Source of the DNA: Nitrospira sp. SG-bin2
GTDB taxonomy: Bacteria > Nitrospirota > Nitrospiria > Nitrospirales > Nitrospiraceae
Assembly: GCA_002083405.1 (NCBI GenBank)
Contig: LVWT01000063.1
Location: forward strand, 25,466-89,465
Length of the DNA: 64,000 nucleotides
Direction: 5' to 3'
Shown here: one piece after another, positions 53,439-62,493 of the stretch
How positions within the stretch are numbered: the first letter of the stretch is position 1
Layout of the letters: the number at the start of each line of letters is the position of its first letter
Translations under genes and position numbers: made by a program
The notes under the pieces: model-generated
What the model was told of the DNA's origin: nothing
What the model saw: the letters and a program-made list of their open reading frames with translations, nothing else
Database searches by the model: none

Positions 53439-56174
53439 CTAAAAGCCCTCGGGATTGGGTGTCGACGAAGAGATGTGCTTCTTCGCCAATCCAGCTTTCC
53501 AGATCTCCATCGCCACCAGCGGTAAGATTCCGATGCCCAGAGCAAGAAGCCAATGTTCCGCGTCAAAGGGCACGACATCGAAAATCGGATGGATCGGCGG
53601 AGTGAGCACAATGACGGCTTGCAGCGCCGCCGAAAGAGCGACGGCCCCAAGGAGCGGCTTGTTCGTGAGCAGCCCGATCTCGAAGAGGGACCGACGGTCG
53701 CTGCGATTATTGAAAGCATGGAAGAGTTGAGCCATGACGAGGATCGTGAACGTCAGCGTGCGGGCCCGGTCCAGGTTCAAGTCCATGCCGTAGAGACAAT
53801 ACACAAACGCTCCGAGCGTAATCAGCGCCAAAAAAGAGCCTTGAGCGAACAACATGAGAAATCGCTCTTTCGTCAGGAATTGTTCCGCCGATGGTCGGGG
53901 CGGACGTCTCATCAGGTCGGGATCCTTGGGATCAACGGCAAGCGCCAACGCAGGGAGCCCATCCGTCACCAGGTTGATCCAGAGGATCTGCACGGGCAAC
54001 AACGGCAGCGGGAGGGCAAAAAGCGTGGCGAGCAACATGAGGAGAATCTCGCTGATGTTGCAGGAGAGGAGATAGAAAACTGCCTTTCGAATATTGTCGA
54101 AGACGGCTCGTCCCTCTTCCACGGCCGCCGCAATCGACGCGAAGTTATCGTCAGTGATGACCATGTCAGAGGCTTCTTTCGTCACGTCCGTCCCGGTGAT
54201 GCCCATGGCCACGCCGATATCGGCCGCCTTCAACGCCGGCGCGTCATTGACCCCGTCGCCGGTCATGGCGACCACCGCCCCCCGCTGTTTCCAAGCCTTC
54301 ACGACCCGGAGCTTGTGCTCAGCCGATACCCGAGCGTAGACCGCCGTGCCGACGACTCGCTTTTCCAACTCATCATCCGACAGCTGATCCAACTCCGTGC
54401 CGGAGATTGCTTGCGCCCCCGTTTCCAAAATCCCCAAGTCGTGCGCAATGGCAACCGCTGTGTCCTTATGGTCGCCCGTAATCATGACCGTTTGAATGCC
54501 GGCAGTCCGACAGGTTTGGACCGCCGCCTTGGCTTCCGGCCTGATCGGATCTTTCATGCCGACCAATCCTAAAAAGGTTAAGTCGTGCTCCAAGCTGGTG
54601 GCGGTATACGCGTCCGGCAGGATATCGAGTGGCCGCATGGCCACGCCGAGGACCCGCAGGGCTTGCGAAGCAAATTGCCGATTGGTGGCAAGGATTTGTT
54701 GACGGATCTCCTCCGTCAGTGCTGTGATCTGCCCGTCACGGGTCATCCAGGCGGTGCAATCGCACAGCAGCACATCAGGTGCGCCTTTCACATAGGCGAC
54801 GGGTCCGGAGGCGGAGCGGCTGACCACGGACATCTTTTTGCGTTCCGAGTCAAACGGCACCTCACCGAGCATCGAATTCTCACGATCCAGATCCGTTTTC
54901 GAGAGTCCGGTCTTTGCCGCCACGACGAGCACGGCTCCCTCTGTCGGGTCGCCCAGCACCTGCCAGACTGATCCTTCCTGGCGCAGCTCGGCTCCATTAC
55001 ACAACACACCAGCCCGCAGCAAGGCTGCGAGCCCAGGATACGGATTTTTGCTTGTCGGTCGTCCGTCCACACGGATCTCACCAACCGGCGCATAGCCTTC
55101 GCCCGAGACAGTCAACACCTCACCGCCGAGGTACAGTCGAGTCACGGTCATCTCGTTCTTGGTGAGTGTGCCCGTCTTGTCCGAGCAGATCACGGTGGTT
55201 GACCCCAGCGTCTCCACTGCCGGCAGCCGCCGGATCAAGGCATGGCGTTGCACCATGCGGGTGACGCCCAGGGCCAGTGTGATGGTGACCACCGCGGGCA
55301 AACCCTCTGGAATGGCCGCAACGGCTAAACTCACCGATGTGAGAAACATCATGACGAGCGGCACACCACGGAACATCCCGAGGAGAAACACCACAACCAC
55401 GATGGCCAAGGAGAGCCATAGCAAAGTGTGCCCGAGCTGTTCGAGCCGGCGCTGGAGCGGCGTCTCTTCTTGCTCCGCCTGCGCCTCGCGGTGGATCATC
55501 GCCGCGATCTTTCCCAGCTCCGTCTGGGGTCCGGTGGCCGTCACCAACGCGCGGCCTTTCCCCGAAACGGCGATGGTGCTCATAAACAGCATGTTGCGGC
55601 GGTCCCCCAAGGGCACCTCGGTCTGAGGAATGAGCTCGGCGGACTTGCTGACCGGTGTGGACTCTCCGGTGAGGGAGGCTTCCTGTGTCTTGAGGCTCGT
55701 CGCATAGATCAACCGGCTGTCTGACGGGATTCGATCCCCGGCTTCCACTTGGATCAGATCGCCGGGGACCAGTTCGCGGGCAGGGATCGACCGGACGACT
55801 CCCTCTCGAATCACCCGCGCCGTTGCGACCGATAGTTTACGGAGTGCCGCCAACGACCGTTCGGCGCGGAACTCCTGGACGAACCCTAAGATAGCATTCA
55901 AGACCACAATCGCCACGATCGCGGCCGCGTCGATCCATTCTTGCAGCAAGCCGGACACAACCGCTGCTCCGATCAAGACCCAGACGATCAGACTCGAGAA
56001 TTGCGCCAGGAGGATTTTGAGAGGAGAGGGGGGAGGAGCTTCGGGCAATTCATTTGGCCCCACCGTCGTGAGACGATGCTCCGCCTCACGTTCAGTCAAT
56101 CCGTTATTGACGTCGGAACCTAGTTCACGTTCCAGTGATTCGACCGTGAGCGTGTGCCAGCCGTTGGATTTCAT
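53439..56174 (-). CDS. Ca2+-type P-type ATPase (P2A), second copy
   Basis: A 911-aa paralogue of the ATPase at 49498-52254, similar across its whole length. Motifs: ELPEAPPPSPLKILLAQFSS, TGESTP, AAIPEGLPAVVT, CSDKTGTLTKNEM, KGAPDVLL, MITGDHKDTA, TGDGVNDAPALK and M6 NLVTDGLPALALAVDP. It lacks the repeat insertion. The duplication around an antiporter gene suggests tandem amplification followed by divergence. No gene lies in the 174 bases between the antiporter and this gene. Confidence 0.92.
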   Translation of the reverse strand: MKSNGWHTLTVESLERELGSDVNNGLTEREAEHRLTTVGPNELPEAPPPSPLKILLAQFSSLIVWVLIGAAVVSGLLQEWIDAAAIVAIVVLNAILGFVQEFRAERSLAALRKLSVATARVIREGVVRSIPARELVPGDLIQVEAGDRIPSDSRLIYATSLKTQEASLTGESTPVSKSAELIPQTEVPLGDRRNMLFMSTIAVSGKGRALVTATGPQTELGKIAAMIHREAQAEQEETPLQRRLEQLGHTLLWLSLAIVVVVFLLGMFRGVPLVMMFLTSVSLAVAAIPEGLPAVVTITLALGVTRMVQRHALIRRLPAVETLGSTTVICSDKTGTLTKNEMTVTRLYLGGEVLTVSGEGYAPVGEIRVDGRPTSKNPYPGLAALLRAGVLCNGAELRQEGSVWQVLGDPTEGAVLVVAAKTGLSKTDLDRENSMLGEVPFDSERKKMSVVSRSASGPVAYVKGAPDVLLCDCTAWMTRDGQITALTEEIRQQILATNRQFASQALRVLGVAMRPLDILPDAYTATSLEHDLTFLGLVGMKDPIRPEAKAAVQTCRTAGIQTVMITGDHKDTAVAIAHDLGILETGAQAISGTELDQLSDDELEKRVVGTAVYARVSAEHKLRVVKAWKQRGAVVAMTGDGVNDAPALKAADIGVAMGITGTDVTKEASDMVITDDNFASIAAAVEEGRAVFDNIRKAVFYLLSCNISEILLMLLATLFALPLPLLPVQILWINLVTDGLPALALAVDPKDPDLMRRPPRPSAEQFLTKERFLMLFAQGSFLALITLGAFVYCLYGMDLNLDRARTLTFTILVMAQLFHAFNNRSDRRSLFEIGLLTNKPLLGAVALSAALQAVIVLTPPIHPIFDVVPFDAEHWLLALGIGILPLVAMEIWKAGLAKKHISSSTPNPEGF

Positions 56175-56382
56175 GTCGCCTCATGAGGGGTAAGCCGTCC
56201 CCATTCGTTCATGGAAATTCTCAGCATCTCCAAATTCGGACCCTGGCCAACCATATCTCGTGCCCTCCCATTCCAATATCACCGACATTTGTTACGGGAC
56301 CTCTACGATCCAGTACTGGAACTGGAAACTGACTAGCGCATAATCTTGTTCCGTAGCACGCCCCCACCTATAATCACCTGTG

Positions 56383-57207
56383 ATGACAATCCGGCTTAGC
56401 TCCTTTACCTGGAGGAGGTGCAGCGCCTCTGGCGTTGCCACCATTCTCCTCCTCACTGGTTGTGTGAACTCACCCACCGTTTCCCGGACCGTGTATGAGG
56501 ACCCACTCCTCCTTGTGCGATTGGACAGTCCTCCGCCTCTGAGAGAGATTTCTGGAAGATCCGATCAGCTCGTTGCTGAGTTGACCGCCGCGGATCTTAC
56601 TGGTCTCCTGCGATCCATCAAGATCCAGCGGGAAACCAGCTTTGTCGGCTACTGGGTCCTGAGAAGAGTGCCGCAACCCGAACCGGCTTTCCCCAATGAC
56701 GATGCTCAACTCATTGCCCCTCATCTTCTGGCCGCATTGCTCAAAGCCCGACCCGATGAAACGGCGGTCTTTGTTCTGCGGCGAACCCGTGAGGATGGCA
56801 TTCCCCTCGTCACTACAGGCGGTATGCTCATCCACGGCGATCAACTCATTGTCTTACTCGCGAATGCCCGCAGACCAACCACTACGTCACGAAAGCGTGA
56901 AACCTCCGAGGAGGCTCCTTTTCAGCCGATCGGAGAAATGGAGTTTCATGTCGTGCCTGGACCTCACCAGACAACCTTGGCTAGGGGTGATCTCTCAACG
57001 ACTCTCATCAAGAACTCTGTCCAAACTCTTTCTATCGACTACAAAGCATGGCTCACTGAACCTAGCCCGGCTTCTTCTCCGCCCAAGGAGCTTCCAACGG
57101 CGACGATCGAAGATAAACTGCGTCGCTTGAAGATCTGGCGTGAACAGGGCCTGATCACGGACGAGGAATATCAACACAAGCGCCAGAAGATCCTCGAACA
57201 TTTTTAA
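56383..57207 (+). CDS. Lipoprotein with C-terminal SHOCT domain
   Basis: A 274-aa protein with signal and lipobox (ATILLLTGC). A ~170-residue body of unknown type follows (VYEDPLLLVRLDSPPPLRE..., FVLRRTREDGIPLVTTGGMLI), then a C-terminal SHOCT motif (DKLRRLKIWREQGLITDEEYQHKRQKIL). SHOCT helices typically mediate oligomerisation. GTG at 56380 or ATG at 56383 may start it. Function unknown. Confidence 0.8.
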   Translation: MTIRLSSFTWRRCSASGVATILLLTGCVNSPTVSRTVYEDPLLLVRLDSPPPLREISGRSDQLVAELTAADLTGLLRSIKIQRETSFVGYWVLRRVPQPEPAFPNDDAQLIAPHLLAALLKARPDETAVFVLRRTREDGIPLVTTGGMLIHGDQLIVLLANARRPTTTSRKRETSEEAPFQPIGEMEFHVVPGPHQTTLARGDLSTTLIKNSVQTLSIDYKAWLTEPSPASSPPKELPTATIEDKLRRLKIWREQGLITDEEYQHKRQKILEHF

Positions 57208-57248
57208 ACCGCGTCCCGCACAGTCCTCGAATGTGGAAGTTTATTTGC

Positions 57249-58517
57249 TCATCTCTTATCAACGGCAGTCGTCGTGCGAGCAATCTTGCTTAGGATCGAA
57301 TGATTTTCCCCAAATTTACACAGCGCATCACAGTGCTCACAGAGGGCACCGAATGGAATGAAGGCCAGAGAAATATCGGCAAGATCACCACGGAAAGCTG
57401 GGCGCGCTAACTGCGCCATCACTTCTTTCTCGCGCTCATCTGGTGCCACCAGATAGACCTGGCAGGTGCAGCCGGGAATCGAGCGCACCAAATCCTCCAG
57501 CCGGAGAATGCCGGAGTAAATGGATGTGCTTTTCTCCACCTCAAAGGCGCTGACGAATTCCCCTGTCGGTTTCAACCAGATCACATCGATCAAACTCACC
57601 GTTTCCATCACTTCGGGTGGCCAGTCCATCGGGGGCAATTCCGGCACCGTCAACAGTGCGAATGCCTGACCGTCATACGACCGATGGCGGTCGTTGCGGG
57701 CCACGTATACCACGTACTTCAGTGCGCGCCCCACTTTGATCAGCAAGTATTGAATCCGTGTGTGCTCGCTCTCTTCAGCCTGTTCCGATACTACGTCCGC
57801 ATGCCGGGCGCGAGCGGTCTTCTCTGCCTTGACCTTTTCCGCCGCCAGGACCGCGTCGACATTGCCGCCGACGAGTAACCGCCCAGAACCGACCTCAAAG
57901 AGCAGGCCTGCGAATGCGCCAAGATCTTTGGAAAGACGATCACGCACCTCGGCGTTCGTGTGCACAATGACCGCGCGCATGGCCAGATAACTCTCCCAGG
58001 AGCCGAGTTGCTTCCTATCACCGAACAAGGCGTTGAAACCCTTGACCATCGCGGTGTTGAAAGGCGGGACCAGTGTTGGGTGCAGGAAATAGATGATATT
58101 CGCGACCGCCGGGCCAAGGCCTTTGATTTGTGCGGCAGCAAGCCGGCTCATCTGGGCCAACACCTGCTCCTCACGCGTCGCTGTCAGACAAGCCTCAAGA
58201 AAGGCCGCAAACGTTCGCTTGTTGGCATCATTTTCATAAATGTCAGGGATGCGGAGTTTGGGCTTCCAGAAAAATGCATGAGCGGCGCCCTGAAAGACTT
58301 GCTTCTGTTCAGTAATGGCCGTCAGCACAACTTCGAGCGGCGAGCCTTTGAAATCAGTCCCGAAAGTTCCAGCGGCAATGCTCTCCACCGTATCGCGGAC
58401 GCCGCGTCGAATGGCACGGAAGGCTTTCATACGGTCTTCGCTGCTCACGAACCACGTGTTGTACACGGATTCCGGGTCTGACTTGTAGCGATCGATGAGT
58501 TCGGTCAAGATCATCAC
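57249..58517 (-). CDS. Orphan restriction-endonuclease-like protein
   Basis: A 422-aa protein. Residues about 105-160 (IKGLGPAVANIIYFLHP, PPFNTAMVKGFNALFG) resemble a helix-hairpin-helix as in DNA glycosylases. A C-terminal region has DVIWLKPTGEFVSAFEVEKSTSIYSGILRLEDL, where Asp...Glu-x-Glu-Lys fits a PD-(D/E)xK-type nuclease core. The last residues hold a CEHCDALC cysteine pair. No methyltransferase lies next to it. A type II restriction-like or DNA-repair role is inferred; the family was not identified with certainty. Confidence 0.7.
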   Translation of the reverse strand: MMILTELIDRYKSDPESVYNTWFVSSEDRMKAFRAIRRGVRDTVESIAAGTFGTDFKGSPLEVVLTAITEQKQVFQGAAHAFFWKPKLRIPDIYENDANKRTFAAFLEACLTATREEQVLAQMSRLAAAQIKGLGPAVANIIYFLHPTLVPPFNTAMVKGFNALFGDRKQLGSWESYLAMRAVIVHTNAEVRDRLSKDLGAFAGLLFEVGSGRLLVGGNVDAVLAAEKVKAEKTARARHADVVSEQAEESEHTRIQYLLIKVGRALKYVVYVARNDRHRSYDGQAFALLTVPELPPMDWPPEVMETVSLIDVIWLKPTGEFVSAFEVEKSTSIYSGILRLEDLVRSIPGCTCQVYLVAPDEREKEVMAQLARPAFRGDLADISLAFIPFGALCEHCDALCKFGENHSILSKIARTTTAVDKR

Positions 58518-58646
58518 ATCCCTGTCCTCCTTCCGAGCCTTTGGGCATGGGCTTGCTAATTTGAGCCGATTGGCCTATCTCCCTCTTCTCACTTCAGAAC
58601 AACCGTCGCCAAACGAACGGCCGTTCCGAGGGAATCCGCCCGCAGT

Positions 58647-60710
58647 TCATCGAAAACCCTCACGTCGTAGCTTTAGGTGCCGGAGCAACTGCGCATTGAT
58701 GGCCACAATGATGGTGGACGCGCTCATCGCGACGGCGCCCACGCTCATCGGGAGATCGAATCCCCAGCGGACGAACAGTCCCCCGGCGACCGGGATCGCG
58801 ACTAGGTTGTAGGCGGTCGCCCACACAAGATTTTGAATCATTTTTCGATAGGTCGCACGAGAGAGCTCGATGGCTCCGACCACGTCACGGGGATCACTAT
58901 GCACAAGCACGATGCCCGCGGATTCGATGGCGACGTCCGTACCCGCGCCGATCGCAACGCCAACATCGGCGGTGGCCAATGCCGGGGCATCGTTCACGCC
59001 GTCACCGACCATGGCGACCCGCTTGCCGCCCGCTTGAAACCGCTTGACGGCCTCCGCCTTATCACTAGGGAGCACCTCGGCGGCGATCTCATCAATCCCA
59101 AGGCGCCGAGCGACGGACTCCGCCACAGTTTTCGCATCTCCCGTGATCATCGCGACTCGAATACCGAGCCGATGCAGGTCGGTAACGGCTTCACGGGACT
59201 CGGGCCGGATCTCGTCTTCTACAGCAAGTACCCCAAGCAATTGTCCATCGGCGATGACGGCCAGCACGGTCCTTCCGTCCGACGCCCAGGCGCTCGTCAC
59301 CTTTTCCACCTCTGGGGGTACCGTGGCGTGGGCCTCAGCCAACAGGCGCGGCCCACCGATGGCAATGCCTTTGCCGTCCACTATGGCCCGCGCCCCTCGT
59401 CCCGCGAGGGCTTCAAAATTGACCGCGTGCATTTGGCGCACGCCTCGGCGTTTGGCTTCTTCGACGATGGCCCTTGCCAGCGAATGCTCGGAATGGGCCT
59501 CAACTGCAGCGGCTACCGCAAGCAATTCGAACTCCGACGTCCCAGGCGCAGCTGCGATTCCGGTGACCGCGGATGCACCACGTGTCAGCGTGCCGGTTTT
59601 ATCGAAAATCACCATGTCCAACAGGCGAGCCCGTTCAAGCGCCAACCTGTCCTTCACAAGAAGACCATTTCGTGCGCCGAGCGATGTAGAAATGGCGATC
59701 ACCAACGGAATCGCCAACCCCAATGCGTGGGGGCACGCAATGATGAGGACGGTGGCCGTCCGGATGAGGGCGTGTTGAGTGTCCCCCGACACCCACCAGT
59801 AGAGGAACGTCACTGCACCGGAGGCAACGGCCACATAGAACAGCATGGCGGCGGCCCGGTCGGCCAAGGCTTGTGTACGAGAACTGGACGCTTGGGCAGA
59901 GGCCACCAGCCGCGTGATGCCGGAAAGGGTAGTCTCCTCGCCGACAGCGGTCACGCGGACACGTAGGCTGCCACCGCCGGCGACCGTTCCTGCGATGACA
60001 ATGACTCCCGGTTCCTTCAAGACCGCCTTCGACTCCCCTGTGATCATCGACTCATCGACATCGGCGGCGCCTTCGACGACGACGCCGTCCGCCGGGACGC
60101 GTGTCCCGGGTCGCACAAGCACCACATCACCCTCGTGCAATTCTGACAATGGCACGTTGCGCACTTCCGTGCCGGTGACCCGCTCCGCCGTGTCCGGAAG
60201 CAGTGCCGCGAGCGCATGGAGCGCGCCTTGAGCCTGGGAAATGGCGCGCATTTCGAGCCAGTGGCCCAACACCATGATCGTAATCAACGAGGCAAGCTCC
60301 CACCACACTTCGACCTGGAAGAGACCGACTGTCGCTGCCAGCGACGTTCCAAACGCCACGATAATGGCCAAGCTGATAAGGGTCATCATGCCCGGCTTGC
60401 GGTCGGCCAGCTCTCCCTGGGCTCCCCGCAGGAACACAAGACCGCCATACAGGAATACAGCTGTGCCGAAGATGGACGGGATGAATCCGGAGCCAGGAAA
60501 GGAGAGTGCTGTATAGCCAAGCCAGTGCTGGACTTCGGGGGACCAGTAGACCGTAGGAACGGTGAGAATGAAACTTAACCAGAATTTATCACGAAACATT
60601 TCCACGGAATGACCCGCGTGGCGGTCATGGCTCCGCCGGTCCTGCGACATCCTATGACCAGCGTGTGGATCGGACATCTGTCCGTGATCGTGATGTGCCA
60701 TATGTTCCAT
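58647..60710 (-). CDS. copB: Copper-transporting P-type ATPase, CopB type (P1B-3)
   Basis: A 687-aa heavy-metal pump. The His/Met-rich N-terminus (MEHMAHHDHGQMSDPHAGHRM) replaces the usual CxxC metal domain. M6 carries the CPH motif (ACPHALGLAIPL), diagnostic of CopB-like Cu2+/Cu+ exporters. Other marks are MITGESK, FDKTGTLT, SEHSLARAI (HP motif variant SEHSL), MITGDAKT and GDGVNDAPAL. The start at 60710 follows AAGGATGG. It removes copper from the cytoplasm. Downstream of the cytochrome operon on the same strand. Confidence 0.92.
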   Translation of the reverse strand: MEHMAHHDHGQMSDPHAGHRMSQDRRSHDRHAGHSVEMFRDKFWLSFILTVPTVYWSPEVQHWLGYTALSFPGSGFIPSIFGTAVFLYGGLVFLRGAQGELADRKPGMMTLISLAIIVAFGTSLAATVGLFQVEVWWELASLITIMVLGHWLEMRAISQAQGALHALAALLPDTAERVTGTEVRNVPLSELHEGDVVLVRPGTRVPADGVVVEGAADVDESMITGESKAVLKEPGVIVIAGTVAGGGSLRVRVTAVGEETTLSGITRLVASAQASSSRTQALADRAAAMLFYVAVASGAVTFLYWWVSGDTQHALIRTATVLIIACPHALGLAIPLVIAISTSLGARNGLLVKDRLALERARLLDMVIFDKTGTLTRGASAVTGIAAAPGTSEFELLAVAAAVEAHSEHSLARAIVEEAKRRGVRQMHAVNFEALAGRGARAIVDGKGIAIGGPRLLAEAHATVPPEVEKVTSAWASDGRTVLAVIADGQLLGVLAVEDEIRPESREAVTDLHRLGIRVAMITGDAKTVAESVARRLGIDEIAAEVLPSDKAEAVKRFQAGGKRVAMVGDGVNDAPALATADVGVAIGAGTDVAIESAGIVLVHSDPRDVVGAIELSRATYRKMIQNLVWATAYNLVAIPVAGGLFVRWGFDLPMSVGAVAMSASTIIVAINAQLLRHLKLRREGFR

Positions 60711-60958
60711 GGTAAACGTCCATCCTTTACAAGCGGCGCCGGTAAGACCTCCCAACACAAGGCGGTGTTCGAGCGCGATCGCCCTCAGCCCCGCCGTGGC
60801 TCGTTTCACAGCACAGATCAAACTTCGGGGTTTCTCCAAGATGTAACTTCCAGGTTATTCCGCAATAGATGCAGACTGACGAGGAGGCCGGCAGAGTTTC
60901 TGAGCGTCGTCTCTGCGCACTCATGTTGCATCCGGAGAAAATCAATGCGTGTCCCTTC

Positions 60959-61750
60959 CTAATGGTGCTTGTAGTAGCCCACCCCTCGCAGATCGTTCCA
61001 CGCTGTAGTCTGATGGCACCGATAGCATTGATTGACCTGGACATTGTCACAGCATCGACTGCCGAGCGACCCTCGGGCGACAACGTTCTTAGACACCATG
61101 GCAAAGTGTTCCATGTAGTGGCTCGGCGGCGCCTGATGACATTGTGCGCAGTCCACAGACCGGGCTGAGGGATGTCGAAAGTCGGCGATCGTCCACTGTT
61201 CCGTCCCGTGGCAGTCGCTGCAATTCTTGCCGAACAGGCCTACATGGCGGTCTTTCGTCGCATGGCACGTGATGCAGTCCAGCGCCGTTGCCGGTCGAGC
61301 GGCCACGGACTGATCGCGAAGCCAATACCGAATCAGGTCGGCACTGGAAAGAGTTTCGGTCTCCGGATCGGATGTCCGCAACTCGCTCCAGCCAATCCCC
61401 GCGAGGGCCGCGTGGTCCATCGCGACCGGACGCACACTCACCCCCCGGTGCTCAATATGGCACTCAGCACAGCGGCTGATGTCCGCATGAAAGGCAGTGG
61501 GTTGCCGCTGGAGCAGGATGTCATTGTTCGTATGGCAGACGATGCAGTTGGCCGCCTCAACGCCGCGAATCGAGGTGTGACAGGTACTGCATTGCTGTTC
61601 AAGGAACGCATGGGCGTCCGAGAGTGGCCCTGGACTGATAAAGCCTTGCAACTGTCCGGCGTTGGCCGGCATATGAACGCGCACGACTCCGAGGGCGAGG
61701 GCCGCGAGAGCCAGACCGAGCACGACCACACTGAGGATCCACTTTTTCAT
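60959..61750 (-). CDS. Heptaheme c-type cytochrome
   Basis: A 263-aa membrane-anchored or secreted protein with an N-terminal helix (MKKWILSVVVLGLALAALAL) and seven heme-binding CxxCH motifs: CSTCH, CIVCH, CAECH, CITCH, CSDCH, CAQCH, CYRCH. Extra histidines between them can be axial ligands. It resembles NrfB/tetraheme-like doubled modules but matches no enzyme I can name. Its ATG overlaps the stop of the cytochrome b gene (ATGA). Likely the periplasmic end of an electron-transfer chain with that gene and the flavin reductase. Confidence 0.92.
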   Translation of the reverse strand: MKKWILSVVVLGLALAALALGVVRVHMPANAGQLQGFISPGPLSDAHAFLEQQCSTCHTSIRGVEAANCIVCHTNNDILLQRQPTAFHADISRCAECHIEHRGVSVRPVAMDHAALAGIGWSELRTSDPETETLSSADLIRYWLRDQSVAARPATALDCITCHATKDRHVGLFGKNCSDCHGTEQWTIADFRHPSARSVDCAQCHQAPPSHYMEHFAMVSKNVVARGSLGSRCCDNVQVNQCYRCHQTTAWNDLRGVGYYKHH

Positions 61751-62493
61751 GGGTGGAACCACCTCAATCCATAATAGAGGGCAGCCCAGACATGAATGCC
61801 GAGAAGCACCATGAGAACGGCGGACAATACGATGTGCGCGGTGAGCCATCTCGAGAAGGCCCGCTTCAAGGTTTCGTGCATCTTGACGGCATAATCGACA
61901 TCAGCAATGGACTCTGCGAGCCGGATGGCTTGCGCGGCTGCCGGCATCCCGTTCTCGGCCCTCGGTCCCGACAGGAGCCATCGCGACCACCGGTCTTGCA
62001 ATGCGGTCATGAGTGCCGGCGGGGGCGCGCTGTTGAGCTCCATCGCCACCCGGTCGTAAGACGTCTGTAATCCGGACAGCGTGGCTCTCTTTTCACGCAC
62101 CTCCTGGGACGTCTGATTGAGCAGATAGCGCCCGATGAACCCGCTCACCACCACCACCAACATCGCCGCGGTCAGCAGCATGCCAAGCATACTGTCGAAT
62201 TTATGTCCCGTATGCAGAAGGCCAAGCATGGAACCGACGAGGCCCGCATAGACATGCCAGGCGAGTAGCGTGCGAAGCGAGACCCACTTTGTGACGAGAT
62301 TCTTGATCGCGGGAATCCGTTTCATCGGGGCATACAGAATACAAAATACCATCAGCAGCGCGCCCGAGACTCCCAGGACACCTCCCGTCAGTGACCCGGC
62401 AAAGCGGGGTGAGCGGTGCGCGGCAAAGCCGAGCCAGAGCGCGAGCAGCAGGAGCACCATCCCGGTTGCGACCAGCCGTTCACGTTCCTGCAT
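61747..62493 (-). CDS. Cytochrome b-like membrane protein
   Basis: A 248-aa protein with about five membrane helices. Conserved histidines in TLLAWHVYAGLVGSMLGLLHTGHKF and, in the last helices, TAHIVLSAVLMVLLGIHVW can ligate b-type hemes across the membrane. Between them is a cytoplasmic coiled segment (QEVREKRATLSGLQTSYDRV). It probably carries electrons from the flavin reductase to the heptaheme protein; its stop and start overlap both neighbours. Confidence 0.85.
   Translation of the reverse strand: MQERERLVATGMVLLLLALWLGFAAHRSPRFAGSLTGGVLGVSGALLMVFCILYAPMKRIPAIKNLVTKWVSLRTLLAWHVYAGLVGSMLGLLHTGHKFDSMLGMLLTAAMLVVVVSGFIGRYLLNQTSQEVREKRATLSGLQTSYDRVAMELNSAPPPALMTALQDRWSRWLLSGPRAENGMPAAAQAIRLAESIADVDYAVKMHETLKRAFSRWLTAHIVLSAVLMVLLGIHVWAALYYGLRWFHP

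Noticed and set aside
58833..59966. 377-codon plus-strand open frame
   Set aside because: Antisense to copB; composition is that of a shadow frame.
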